Program-made: the position numbers and the translations under genes | Shown: positions 1 to 8,856 of the stretch, in pieces | Layout: every line of letters starts with the position of its first letter | How positions within the stretch are numbered: the stretch's first letter is position 1 | Source: Mycobacterium sp. GA-2829 | GTDB lineage: Bacteria; Actinomycetota; Actinomycetes; Mycobacteriales; Mycobacteriaceae | Assembly: GCF_001499965.1 (NCBI RefSeq) | Contig: NZ_LQIT01000011.1 | Span: 58,863 to 122,862, forward strand | Direction: 5' to 3' | DNA length: 64,000 bases | The notes under the pieces: model-generated | What the model was told of the DNA's origin: nothing | What the model saw: only the letters and a program-made list of their open reading frames with translations | The model's database searches: none

Positions 1-685
<685 letters not shown>

Positions 686-733
686 TTACCGATGAAGCTT
701 AGGCAAGCTATTTGATTGTGTCGGATCTCACCG

Positions 734-1375
734 TCAGTCGCTGAGCTGCCAGAGTTTGTTGGCCATCAGCTGTTCGAACTTCTCGACGATGACCTCGAGC
801 TCCTGGCGTCCGCCCACATAACCCGCGTAGAAGCCCATCCCCCACATGACCGCGACGAGCATCTCGACGATCGACGGGATGTCGGTGTCGGTGCTGAGCT
901 CGCCGCGTTCGATCGCGTCGTTGACCGCCCACGACACGAACGAGCGCGACATCCGCAGCGCGTCGTGTTCGTCGCTGCGCAGGTCGGGATGGCGCTGGGA
1001 CTCGAGGACCGAGGTGACCAGGAACGCCGCCGCCGACCGGTCCTGGGAGTCGGCATGCATGGCGGCCGAGAAGAATGCGGACAACCGCCCGACGAGCGTG
1101 CTCTGACCGTGCGCACGCTCCATTCCCGCGCTAATCACCCAGGCATTCGTCTGTTCGACGACCTCGCGGTACAGGACGCGCTTACTCGCGAAATAGTGGT
1201 TGATCGCCGGTCGGGTCAGATCGGCGCGAATGGCGATCGCCTGGAAAGTCGCAGCGTCGTAGCCGAGTTCGCTGAAGACCTCTCTCGCAGCACGCAGAAT
1301 GCGCTCGCGTGTCTCTGCGGCCTTCGCTGCGGGCGGACGTCCCGGCCCCCGGCTGGCAGTATGCGGCACAGTCAA
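734..1375 (-). CDS. TetR/AcrR family transcriptional regulator
   Basis: A DNA-binding repressor of the TetR family, 213 residues. The N-terminal helix-turn-helix runs from about residue 22 to 70 (TRERILRAAREVF, then TFQAIAIRADLTRPAINHYFASK), which is the classic TetR pattern; the rest is an all-helical ligand domain ending ANKLWQLSD. The start used is a TTG at 1375; a GTG two codons downstream (1369) is an equal alternative, and neither has a clear Shine-Dalgarno sequence, so the transcript may be leaderless. A GGCACA...TGTGCC inverted repeat overlaps the start region and suggests autorepression. It is divergent from a second TetR gene and lies upstream, on the same strand, of the methyltransferase. 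The ligand is unknown. Confidence 0.85.
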   Translation of the reverse strand: MTVPHTASRGPGRPPAAKAAETRERILRAAREVFSELGYDAATFQAIAIRADLTRPAINHYFASKRVLYREVVEQTNAWVISAGMERAHGQSTLVGRLSAFFSAAMHADSQDRSAAAFLVTSVLESQRHPDLRSDEHDALRMSRSFVSWAVNDAIERGELSTDTDIPSIVEMLVAVMWGMGFYAGYVGGRQELEVIVEKFEQLMANKLWQLSD

Positions 1376-1383
1376 ATTGTGCC
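1365..1383. promoter_or_regulatory. inverted repeat GGCACA-N7-TGTGCC, candidate TetR operator
   Basis: Six-base arms separated by seven bases overlap the start codons of the TetR gene on the minus strand, in the divergent gap with the next regulator. The placement suits autoregulation by one of the two TetR proteins. No experimental support. Confidence 0.4.
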
Positions 1384-1465
1384 ATAACTAACGTTGGGTC
1401 CTCGCACATGGTGTGCGCCGCGCTCTTCCCAGCGAATTTTCAGCAAATCCACTCGCCACGTCGTC

Positions 1466-2080
1466 ATGCGGCATGACTCCGAAAACGGGGCCGAAGAACT
1501 ACTGTGGCGTCCCATGGGGGCTGTGGTCACTCGGGAGGGCTACTTCGAGACGGGGCTCGCCGTGCTGTCTGACCAGGGCTACGGCGGTCTCAAACTCGCC
1601 GAGGTCTGTCACCGGTTGGGGGTGACGACCGGCTCGTTCTACCACTACTTCGCGAACTGGTCGACCTACACCCGAGAGCTCGTGGCCTACTGGCACCAGC
1701 AGGCCGTCACCCGGATCGTCGACGCCGTCCGGGCCGTGGACGATCCACACCGCCGCGTCGAGATCCTGATCGAGGAGGCGCTGGCGCTGCCGCACAGCGC
1801 CGAGGCCGCCATCCGGGTGTGGAGCTCGATGGACCAGGACGTACACACCGTACAGGCCGCCGTGGATCGCCAGCGGTTCGACATCATGCGCGAGTCGTCC
1901 CTGGAGGTCCTGGGCGACGAACGCCAGGCCGAGGTCTTCGCGCGGTGGTGCGTCTACATCCTGGTGGGATACGAACAGGCCGTCCTACCGCCGGACGAGA
2001 GCGGGCTGAAGTGGATCGCCGCCGAGATCCTGCACACGCTGGACTCCGGCCGCTTCAGCGCGCTGACCGACCCCACCTGA
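1466..2080 (+). CDS. TetR family transcriptional regulator, probable local regulator of the FUSC exporter
   Basis: A TetR-type regulator. The helix-turn-helix is visible as REGYFETGLAVLSDQGY followed by LAEVCHRLGVTTGSFYHYF and a WSTYTRELV helix, then a helical C-terminal domain. The start is uncertain: ATG 1466 is used here, ATG 1514 is possible, and a longer reading from a TTG at 1394 would add residues unlike the family. None has a strong ribosome binding site. The stop codon is followed directly by the GTG of the FUSC membrane protein gene, so the two are almost certainly co-transcribed and the regulator probably controls that exporter. The effector is unknown. Confidence 0.8.
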   Translation: MRHDSENGAEELLWRPMGAVVTREGYFETGLAVLSDQGYGGLKLAEVCHRLGVTTGSFYHYFANWSTYTRELVAYWHQQAVTRIVDAVRAVDDPHRRVEILIEEALALPHSAEAAIRVWSSMDQDVHTVQAAVDRQRFDIMRESSLEVLGDERQAEVFARWCVYILVGYEQAVLPPDESGLKWIAAEILHTLDSGRFSALTDPT

Positions 2081-4216
2081 GTGGTGTGGCGCCGGGCGGC
2101 CGACCGGATCGCGCGCCGCGACCCCGAGCGCGACGCGCTGCGCCGGGCGGCGCGGGCGGCGATCGTGCTGCCGCTGGCCGCGGCCGCGAGCTTCACGCTG
2201 GCGGGCGGCACCCAGGCGCCGATGTTCACGATCTTCGGTTCGGTGGCACTGCTGATCCTCGCCGACTTCCCCGGTAACCGCGCCTCCCGGGCGCTGGCGT
2301 ACGCCGGGCTCGGCTTCAACGGCGCGGTGCTGATCACGCTCGGCACGCTGACCGCCCCGTATCCGTGGCTCGGCGTGCTGTTGATGTTCGTGCTCGGGGT
2401 GGTGGTGACGTTCTCGGGGGTGCTCAGCGAGGTCGTCGCCGCCGGACAGCGGGCCACGCTGATGACGTTCGTGCTGCCCGCCTGCACCGCACCGGGCCCC
2501 ATCGACGAGCGGCTCACCGGCTGGTTCATCGCGCTGGCGTGCTGTGTGCCCGCCGCGCTGTTCCTGTTCCCGCCACGCCACCACGACGATCTGCGCCGCC
2601 ACGCCGCGACGGTGTGCCGGGAGCTGGCCGATTGCCTCGACGGGAACGCGTCGACGCGCGACGTGCAGCGGGCGATGAACGCGCTGTGGGAGAACTTCGT
2701 CAACGCCGATTTCCGGCCTGTCGCGCTGACCGCCGGGAGCCGGGCGCTGGTGCGGGTGGTCGACGATCTGGGCTGGCTGTCCGACCGCGTCACCGACCAC
2801 ACGGGCGCGCTGCTCGGCGACATGAAACCGCCGATCGTGCGGGTGCTGCGGGATTCGGCCGCGGTGCTGCAGATGGCCGACCGGCAGGCGCGGGCCGCCC
2901 GCAACGCCGACCTCGACGCCGCGCTGGCCGAACTGCGGTCGATCGCCAACGGCCGCTACCGCGAGGACATCGAGCAGATCCTCGCGGTGCCCGACGACGC
3001 CACCGCGGTCGAGGTCGCCCGCACCCTGCTGGGCCGTCGCACGTTCTCCGCGGCGACCGGGGTGACGGGCCGGATCATCCGCAACGCAGCGCTGGCCGAC
3101 GCCCGCCCGGTGTGGGCGCGGGTGCTCGGACGGGGGCTGCCCGAGACCGGCGCCGCGGACTGGGTGATGCCCGAGACCACCGCCGTCGCCGCGATCACCA
3201 AGGGCTTCGTCGCCACCCGTGCGGTCGTGCTGCGCAACAGCCTGCGCACGGGCCTCGGCCTGGCGCTGGCGGTGACCGTGACCCACGTGTTCCCCGTCGA
3301 CCACGGGTTCTGGGTGGTGCTCGGCGCGATGTCGGTGCTGCGCAGCAGCGCCCTGACCACGGGCACCCGGGTGCTGCGCGCGGTGGCGGGCACCGCGCTC
3401 GGGTTCCTCTTGGGGGTGGCGGTCATCGAGGTGGTCGGGGTGCAGCCCGCGGTCATGTGGCTGCTGCTGCCGGTGGTGGCGTTCGGTTCGGCCTACGTCC
3501 CGGAGATCGCGTCGTTCATCGCGGGGCAGGCCGCGTTCACGATGATGGTGCTGATCATCTTCAACGTCATCCAGCCGACGGGCTGGTCGGTGGGGCTGGT
3601 CCGGGTCGAGGACGTCGTACTCGGCGCGTCGGTCGGGGCGGTGGTGTCGCTGCTGCTGTGGCCCCGCGGGGCGTCGGCGACGGTCGAGGCCGCGGTGCGC
3701 GAGGCCTGCGATGCAGGTGCGGCGTTGCTGCGGGCGGCGGTGCTGCGCGTCACGCGCGGATCCTTCGAACAGGCCGCCGACCGGGTGACCGCGTTGAGTC
3801 ACGCCGCGCTGCAGGCCTCACGAACACTCGACGACTCTGTGCGCCAATATCTTTCGGAGAACGGCGGCAAGACCGACGTGCGCGCCCCCGTGGTGCGGGC
3901 CGCGAACCGGGCGGTGCGGTTGCGGGCGGCCGCCGAGCTGATCGTCGACGTGGTGCCGCCTCCGCTGGAGGTCTACCAGCGCACCCGCGCGGTGCTCGAG
4001 GCCCACGCCGACACGGTCTGCCGTCGGCTGCTCGGACCGGCGCCCGACACGCGCACCCCACCGATCAGCGACGACTTCGCGCTGGCGCTGCGCGCCGAGG
4101 CCGGCGACGACGACCTGGCCGTCTCGGCCGCGCTACCGCTGGTCACGGTCGCGGCCCACCTCGGTGAGCTCGAACTGCTCTACCCGCGGCCCGAACCCCT
4201 CCTGGCGGTGCGCTGA
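2081..4216 (+). CDS. FUSC family inner-membrane protein (aromatic acid exporter/YccS-like)
   Basis: A 711-residue integral membrane protein of the fusaric acid resistance (FUSC) superfamily. Two hydrophobic blocks are visible: residues about 25-165 (AAIVLPLAAAASFTLAG onward) and about 395-530 (LRTGLGLALAVTVTHVF, GFWVVLGAMSVLR, FIAGQAAFTMMVLIIF), each followed by a long helical cytosolic domain, the usual FUSC arrangement. Family members export aromatic or other weak acids, but many are uncharacterised. GTG 2081 follows the stop of the TetR gene with no gap, suggesting a regulator-exporter operon. The 3' end is convergent with the pirin gene, four bases away. Substrate cannot be read from the sequence. 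Confidence 0.8.
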   Translation: MVWRRAADRIARRDPERDALRRAARAAIVLPLAAAASFTLAGGTQAPMFTIFGSVALLILADFPGNRASRALAYAGLGFNGAVLITLGTLTAPYPWLGVLLMFVLGVVVTFSGVLSEVVAAGQRATLMTFVLPACTAPGPIDERLTGWFIALACCVPAALFLFPPRHHDDLRRHAATVCRELADCLDGNASTRDVQRAMNALWENFVNADFRPVALTAGSRALVRVVDDLGWLSDRVTDHTGALLGDMKPPIVRVLRDSAAVLQMADRQARAARNADLDAALAELRSIANGRYREDIEQILAVPDDATAVEVARTLLGRRTFSAATGVTGRIIRNAALADARPVWARVLGRGLPETGAADWVMPETTAVAAITKGFVATRAVVLRNSLRTGLGLALAVTVTHVFPVDHGFWVVLGAMSVLRSSALTTGTRVLRAVAGTALGFLLGVAVIEVVGVQPAVMWLLLPVVAFGSAYVPEIASFIAGQAAFTMMVLIIFNVIQPTGWSVGLVRVEDVVLGASVGAVVSLLLWPRGASATVEAAVREACDAGAALLRAAVLRVTRGSFEQAADRVTALSHAALQASRTLDDSVRQYLSENGGKTDVRAPVVRAANRAVRLRAAAELIVDVVPPPLEVYQRTRAVLEAHADTVCRRLLGPAPDTRTPPISDDFALALRAEAGDDDLAVSAALPLVTVAAHLGELELLYPRPEPLLAVR

Positions 4217-4220
4217 AGAA

Positions 4221-5195
4221 TCAGCGTCCCGACGTGTGCGGCATCAGCGCGCCCGGCGGGATGGTGCCGAACTTGCCGGCCTCGTAGTCCTCGACGGCCT
4301 GGATGAGCTCGGATTTGGAGTTCATCACGAACGGCCCGTAGTGGAAGACCGGCTCGCGGATCGGCCTGCCGCCGAGGATCAGCACCTCGAGCGCAGGGCG
4401 GTGCGAGTCCTGGGTGGCTTCCGCGGCCACACTCAGGCGGTCGCCGGGGCCGAGGACCGCGAGCTCACCCTGGTGGATCGGATGGCCGACGGGCCCGACC
4501 GCGCCGCGTCCGGACAGCACGTACACCAGCGCGTTGAAGTCCCGGTTCCACGGGATGTTCAGTCGCGCACCGGGTTGCACGGTGGCGTGCGCCATCGTGA
4601 TCGGCGTGTGCGTCGATCCCGGACCGTGCGCGCCGTCGATATCGCCGGCGATGATCCGGACGAGTGCGCCGCCGTCCTCGGAGGCCAACATCGTGACCTC
4701 GCCGCCCTCGATGGCCTGGTAGCGCGGGGTGGCGAACTTGTCCTTGCGGGGCAGGTTGACCCACAGCTGGATACCGTGGAACACCCCGCCGCTCTCGACG
4801 AGTTCGGCGGGCGGGGTCTCGATGTGCAGGATGCCTGCACCGGCGGTCATCCACTGGGTGGCGCCGTCGGTGATCAGGCCGCCGCCGCCGTGGGAGTCCT
4901 GGTGGGCGAAGCGGCCGTCGATCATGTAGGTGACGGTCTCGAACCCGCGGTGGGGGTGCCAGTCGGTGCCGCGGGGTTCGCCCGGTTCGTACTCCACCTC
5001 GCCCATCTGGTCCATGTGGATGAACGGGTCGAGGTCGGCGGCGCTCACACCGGCGAAGGCGCGGACGACGGGGAAGCCCTCGCCTTCGTAACCGCGGGGT
5101 CCGGTGGTGATCGAGCGGACGGGGCGTTCGGTGTCGGACGGCGCGGGCGTCGTCACGCGGGGCAGGGTCAGGGTGTCAGCGGTGATGGCAGGCAT
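4221..5195 (-). CDS. pirin family protein
   Basis: A 324-residue bicupin of the pirin family. Visible signatures are the N-terminal cupin with DPFIHMDQMG, the histidine-rich metal site WHPHRGFETVTYMIDG and HQDSHGG, then WMTAGAGILHIE and a FHGIQLWVNLPRKDK stretch; the C-terminal cupin follows (about residues 200-290) and the protein ends in the common FGTIPPGALMPHT-type tail. Members are Fe(II) proteins; some have quercetinase activity and others act as redox cofactors or regulators. ATG 5195 is preceded by GAGGAAG. It is transcribed alone, downstream in orientation from ptsI and convergent with FUSC. A CGGAC-N4-GTCCG inverted repeat lies just upstream. Confidence 0.9.
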   Translation of the reverse strand: MPAITADTLTLPRVTTPAPSDTERPVRSITTGPRGYEGEGFPVVRAFAGVSAADLDPFIHMDQMGEVEYEPGEPRGTDWHPHRGFETVTYMIDGRFAHQDSHGGGGLITDGATQWMTAGAGILHIETPPAELVESGGVFHGIQLWVNLPRKDKFATPRYQAIEGGEVTMLASEDGGALVRIIAGDIDGAHGPGSTHTPITMAHATVQPGARLNIPWNRDFNALVYVLSGRGAVGPVGHPIHQGELAVLGPGDRLSVAAEATQDSHRPALEVLILGGRPIREPVFHYGPFVMNSKSELIQAVEDYEAGKFGTIPPGALMPHTSGR

Positions 5196-5207
5196 GTCTT
5201 CCTCAAC

Positions 5208-5221
5208 CGGACTACGGTCCG
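5208..5221. promoter_or_regulatory. CGGAC-N4-GTCCG inverted repeat upstream of the pirin gene
   Basis: Five-base arms around TACG lie 13 bases upstream of the pirin start codon. It may be a repressor site; no cognate regulator can be named. Confidence 0.3.
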
Positions 5222-5240
5222 ATTCATTCCGGAGCCGAGG

Positions 5241-5287
5241 TCAGGGTTGTGCCTCGGATACACGGCGAACGCGTGTCGCAACCCTGA
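5241..5287 (-). terminator. hairpin downstream of ptsI, probable terminator
   Basis: TCAGGGTTG at 5241-5249 is the exact reverse complement of CAACCCTGA at 5279-5287, with a smaller CACG/CGTG pairing inside. It begins 10 bases past the ptsI stop. No U-tract follows, as is common for mycobacterial intrinsic terminators. Confidence 0.5.
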
Positions 5288-5296
5288 TCTGGCGCG

Positions 5297-6991
5297 TCAG
5301 GTCAGGACGGACGCGGCCGCGGCGCGCGCCTCGGCGGCGGTCGCTGCGGCCAGCACCGCATCGGCGGCGTCGCGACACTGCTGCAGGGTCACCCGAGCCA
5401 GTTTGGCGCCCACCCCCGGAACCGCAGCCGACGCGGCGGACAGTGACGTCACACCGAGACCGGCCAGGACGCAGGCGAGCACCGGGTCGGCCGCGGCCTC
5501 ACCGCACACGCCGACGGGCTTGCCCGCCGCGGCGCCCGCTCGGACGGTCATCGCGACGAGCGCGAGCACGGCCGGCTGCCACGGGTCGGTGAGCAGTGCC
5601 AGATCGGCGGACATCCGGTCAGCGGCCATCGTGTACTGCGCGAGGTCGTTGGTGCCGATCGACAGGAAGTCGACGTGCTCGAGGATGCGGTCGGCGAGCA
5701 GGGCGGCGGCGGGCACCTCGATCATCACCCCGGGAGTCAGCCCGTGGCGGCGCGCGGCGGCGGCGAACTCCTTCGCCTCCTCGGCGGTCGCGATCATCGG
5801 CGCCATCACCCACGGTTGATTGCCCGTCCGCGTCGCCGCGGCCGCGATACCGGCGAGCTGGCGTTCGAGGATGCCCGGGTTGCCGTGCGCGATACGGATA
5901 CCCCGGACGCCGAGCGCAGGGTTGGCCTCGTCGGGGTGTCCGGCGAACTTGAGCGGTTTGTCGGAGCCGGCGTCGAGCGTGCGCACCACGACCTTGTGAC
6001 CGGCGAAGGCGTCGAGCACCTCGGCGTAGATCGCGGCCTGCTCCTCGACGGTCGGCTCGGTGTCGCGGTTGAGGAAACACAGTTCGGTCCGGAACAGACC
6101 CACGCCTTCGGCCGGGGTGTCGCGGGCCGTCCGTGCCGCGGCGCCGTCCTGCACGTTGGCCAGAATCGCCACCGCATGGCCGTCGGCGGTCAAGCCCGGC
6201 CCCGCCCAGTGCGCGGCCCGCTCCGCCTCGTGCCGCGCCGCGGCGACGGCCTCGGCCGCGGCCACCTCGTCGGGGTCGACGGTCACCGTGCCTGCCGTCC
6301 CGTCGACCAGCACCAGCGCGCCGGCTGGCACCGCGTCGAGCCCGTCGACGGCGACCACGCACGGAATGCCGAGCTGACGGGCGATGATCGCGGTGTGGCT
6401 GGTCGGGCCGCCCAGCGTGGTCGCCAGCGCGACGATCAGCGTCGGGTCGAGGCCCGCGGTGTCGGCGGGTGCGAGGTCCTCGGCGCACAGGATCGACGGC
6501 ACCATCGGCAGCGGGATTCCGGGTTCGGGCAGCCCGGACAGTTCGGCCACCACGCGGTCGCGGATGTCCTGCAGGTCGGTGACTCGCTCGGCCATCAGCC
6601 CGCCCATCTTCGTGAACAGGTCGACGAACTGGGCGACGGCCCCATGGACCGCGCGGACAGCCGGGGCGCCGCCGGCGATGCGTTTCTCCGCGGCACCCAA
6701 CCACGCCCGGTCTTGGGCCAGCGTCGCGGTGGCGGCGAGCACCTCGGAGGCCGCACCGGTCGCGTGTGCGGCGCGGTCCCGGAGGCGGGTGGCTACGGCG
6801 GTCGCGGCGGCGCTGAACCGGGCCGCCTCGGCCGACCGGTCGGGCTCGGAGATGTCGACGGCGGTGTCATCGACGACCGGCGGCCGGCCCGGCCGGATCA
6901 CCGGGGCGTACTGGACCCCCGGCACCACCGGGACACCGCGCAGCACAGTGCCCGCCGGTGATTGTGACGTGGTGGCGGATGAAGCACTCAT
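5297..6991 (-). CDS. ptsI: phosphoenolpyruvate-protein phosphotransferase (PTS enzyme I)
   Basis: Enzyme I takes phosphate from phosphoenolpyruvate and passes it to HPr, starting the PTS chain. The order of domains is canonical: an N-terminal swivelling domain with the phospho-histidine motif GGPTSHTAIIARQLGIPCVV, then the PEP-binding barrel with LFRTELCFLNRDTEPTVEEQ, VVVRTLDAGSDKPL, GVRGIRIA, IEVPAAALLAD, IGTNDLAQYTMAADR and the catalytic-cysteine region GKPVGVCGEAAADP. The ATG at 6991 gives 564 residues; it has no Shine-Dalgarno but sits 7 bases after a TAATCT -10 box, which fits a leaderless mRNA. ATG 7015 and further upstream codons are alternatives. It is divergent from the DeoR regulator and fructose genes whose products it would phosphorylate. 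Confidence 0.93.
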   Translation of the reverse strand: MSASSATTSQSPAGTVLRGVPVVPGVQYAPVIRPGRPPVVDDTAVDISEPDRSAEAARFSAAATAVATRLRDRAAHATGAASEVLAATATLAQDRAWLGAAEKRIAGGAPAVRAVHGAVAQFVDLFTKMGGLMAERVTDLQDIRDRVVAELSGLPEPGIPLPMVPSILCAEDLAPADTAGLDPTLIVALATTLGGPTSHTAIIARQLGIPCVVAVDGLDAVPAGALVLVDGTAGTVTVDPDEVAAAEAVAAARHEAERAAHWAGPGLTADGHAVAILANVQDGAAARTARDTPAEGVGLFRTELCFLNRDTEPTVEEQAAIYAEVLDAFAGHKVVVRTLDAGSDKPLKFAGHPDEANPALGVRGIRIAHGNPGILERQLAGIAAAATRTGNQPWVMAPMIATAEEAKEFAAAARRHGLTPGVMIEVPAAALLADRILEHVDFLSIGTNDLAQYTMAADRMSADLALLTDPWQPAVLALVAMTVRAGAAAGKPVGVCGEAAADPVLACVLAGLGVTSLSAASAAVPGVGAKLARVTLQQCRDAADAVLAAATAAEARAAAASVLT

Positions 6992-6998
6992 GTGAGCC

Positions 6999-7026
6999 AG
7001 ATTACTAGAATCCATTGACAAGTCAA
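6999..7026 (-). promoter_or_regulatory. promoter of ptsI (TTGACT-N16-TAATCT), probably leaderless
   Basis: On the minus strand a TTGACT -35 box (7021-7026) and TAATCT -10 box (6999-7004) are 16 bases apart, with the ATG of ptsI 7 bases beyond the -10. The start point would fall on or next to the ATG. The -35 box abuts the -35 box of the divergent promoter, forming TTGACAAGTCAA. Confidence 0.55.
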
Positions 7027-7041
7027 CACGAACGGTAGTAA
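7015..7041 (+). promoter_or_regulatory. promoter of the fructose operon (TTGACA-N15-TAGTAA)
   Basis: A consensus TTGACA -35 (7015-7020) and a weaker TAGTAA -10 (7036-7041) lie ahead of the DeoR-type gene at 7094. The -35 faces the ptsI -35 two bases away at most, so polymerase should not be able to occupy both at once. Confidence 0.45.
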
Positions 7042-7093
7042 AACCAAACGTAACCAACACACGCCCCACTGTTTCCCACACAATCGGAGCCAC

Positions 7094-7861
7094 ATGTACG
7101 CCGAAGAACGGCAGCAGGCCATCGCCTCACTGGTGATGCAGAAAGGTCGCGCTTCGGTGGCCGAGCTCGCCGAGACCTACGACGTGACCACCGAGACCGT
7201 ACGGCGTGACCTGGCGGCGCTCGACCGGGCCGGCCTACTGCGTCGGGTCCACGGCGGTGCGGTGCCCGCGCGGGCGCTGCACCTCGTCGAGGCGGGCGTC
7301 GGGGAAAGAGAAGCAACCCGAGCGGGCTACAAGGACGCCATCGCTGCCGCGGCTCTGGACTACCTTCCTGTCAGCGGGGCCAGCGTACTGCTCGACGCCG
7401 GCACGACCACCGCACGGATCGCCGGCCGGCTGCCCACCGACCGTGATCTCGTCGTGGTCACGAACTCCGTGCCGATCGCGGCCCGGCTGGCCGGCATGTC
7501 AACCGTGACGCTGCAATTGCTCGGCGGCCGGGTGCGCGGCCTGACCCAGGCCGCCGTCGGGGAGCAGGCCCTGCGGGTCCTCGAAACCCTGCGCGTCGAC
7601 GTCGCGTTCATCGGCACCAACGGCATCAGCGTGCGCCACGGCCTGTCCACCCCTGACAGCGAGGAGGCCGCCGTCAAGCGTGCGATGGTGCAGGCCGCCG
7701 GCTACGTGGTGGTGGCGGCCGACTCGTCGAAGGTCGGCCGCGAGGAGTTCGTGAGCTTCGCGCCGATCGACAGCGTCGACACCTTGATCACGGATGGTGA
7801 GATCCACGACGACTCCCGCGACGAGTTCGTCGAGCGCGGCGTCGAGGTCGTGATCGCATGA
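7094..7861 (+). CDS. DeoR/GlpR family regulator of the fructose PTS operon
   Basis: A 255-residue DeoR-family repressor that should sense a sugar phosphate, most likely fructose 1-phosphate given its neighbours. The N-terminal winged helix shows ERQQAIASLVMQKGRASVAELAETY followed by DVTTETVRRDLAALDRAGLLRRVHGGA, the family signature; the C-terminal sugar-phosphate sensor domain shows LLDAGTTTARIAGRLP and VAFIGTNGIS, then KRAMVQAAGYVVVAADSSKVG. ATG 7094 has GGAG at five bases. It is the first gene of an operon with fruK, fruA and ptsH, overlapping fruK by 4 bases (ATGA). Repression of both its own operon and divergent ptsI is plausible from the shared promoter region. Confidence 0.9.
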   Translation: MYAEERQQAIASLVMQKGRASVAELAETYDVTTETVRRDLAALDRAGLLRRVHGGAVPARALHLVEAGVGEREATRAGYKDAIAAAALDYLPVSGASVLLDAGTTTARIAGRLPTDRDLVVVTNSVPIAARLAGMSTVTLQLLGGRVRGLTQAAVGEQALRVLETLRVDVAFIGTNGISVRHGLSTPDSEEAAVKRAMVQAAGYVVVAADSSKVGREEFVSFAPIDSVDTLITDGEIHDDSRDEFVERGVEVVIA

Positions 7862-8835
7862 TCGTCACCGTCACCCCCAATCCCAGCATCGACCGCACGG
7901 TCGCACTGCCCGGTCCGCTGAGTCGCGGTGGCGTGCACCGTGTCTCGTCGGTGACCAGCGAACCCGGCGGTAAGGGCGTCAACGTCGCCCGCGCGCTGAC
8001 CCTCGCGGACGTGGACGCGGTCGCTCTGCTGCCCGCCGCGGACGACGACCCGATGGTCACCGCACTGCGCGCGGCCGCTGTCCCCTTCCGCTGTGTGCCC
8101 ATCGCCGAACCGGTCCGGACCAACCTCGCGATCACCGAAGCCGACGGCACCACCACGAAACTCAACGAGCGCGGGGCAACGCTGGACGCCGCCGCCCGAA
8201 ACGCGCTGATCCGCAGCATCGTCGACGCCGCCGAGACCGCGACGTGGGTGGTGCTGTCGGGCTCACTGCCACCCGGTCTGCCCGACGACTGGTACGCCGA
8301 GGTGGTCGCACAGTTGGCCCCGCTGCGCTGTCGCGTCGCCGTCGACACCTCCGAACGCCCGCTCGCTGCATTGGCCGCTGCTTTCGATGAAGCGGCGCCC
8401 GACGTCATCAAACCGAACGCCGAGGAACTGGCCGGCCTCGTCGGCGCGTCCGCCCAGTTGATGGAAAACGCTGCAGCGCAGGGTGATCCAGAGCCGGTCG
8501 TGGCCGCCGCCCGGCGGCTCGTCGACAGCGGGGTCGGTGCGGTGCTCGCTACGCTCGGCCCCGCCGGCGCCGTCCTCGTCGACCGGAGCGGTGCGTGGAT
8601 GGCGACGCCCCCGCCCGTCATCCCGCGCAGTACCGTCGGTGCGGGCGACTCGTCACTGGCCGGCTACGTACGCGCGGCCGTGAACGGCGCAGAGCCGCCC
8701 CACCGGCTGCGCATGGCCGTCGCCTACGGTAGCGCCGCCGCGGCCCTACCCGGCTCCGCACTGCCTGCGCCCGCCCAGCTCGATCTCGACGGTGTCACCG
8801 TCCGCACCGTCGCCCCGACCCCCGCCAGCTCGTAA
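7858..8835 (+). CDS. fruK: 1-phosphofructokinase
   Basis: A PfkB/ribokinase-fold sugar kinase, 325 residues, converting fructose 1-phosphate from the PTS to fructose 1,6-bisphosphate for glycolysis. It shows MIVTVTPNPSIDRTV at the N-terminus, the first PfkB signature EPGGKGVNVARAL, the substrate segment VLSGSLPPGLP, IKPNAEELAGLVG, and the second PfkB signature TVGAGDSSLAGY with the catalytic aspartate in GAGDS. Its start overlaps the stop of the regulator gene (ATGA), and fruA follows 21 bases later. The PTS context favours FruK over tagatose or 6-phosphofructo kinases of the same fold. Confidence 0.93.
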   Translation: MIVTVTPNPSIDRTVALPGPLSRGGVHRVSSVTSEPGGKGVNVARALTLADVDAVALLPAADDDPMVTALRAAAVPFRCVPIAEPVRTNLAITEADGTTTKLNERGATLDAAARNALIRSIVDAAETATWVVLSGSLPPGLPDDWYAEVVAQLAPLRCRVAVDTSERPLAALAAAFDEAAPDVIKPNAEELAGLVGASAQLMENAAAQGDPEPVVAAARRLVDSGVGAVLATLGPAGAVLVDRSGAWMATPPPVIPRSTVGAGDSSLAGYVRAAVNGAEPPHRLRMAVAYGSAAAALPGSALPAPAQLDLDGVTVRTVAPTPASS

Positions 8836-8856
8836 CACCGACCGAAAGAGCCAGTG

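Noticed and set aside
1985..3802. 605-residue open frame on the minus strand
   Set aside because: It is antisense to the FUSC gene, is Arg/His/Gln/Pro-rich without any family pattern and arises from GC-rich third positions of the true gene.
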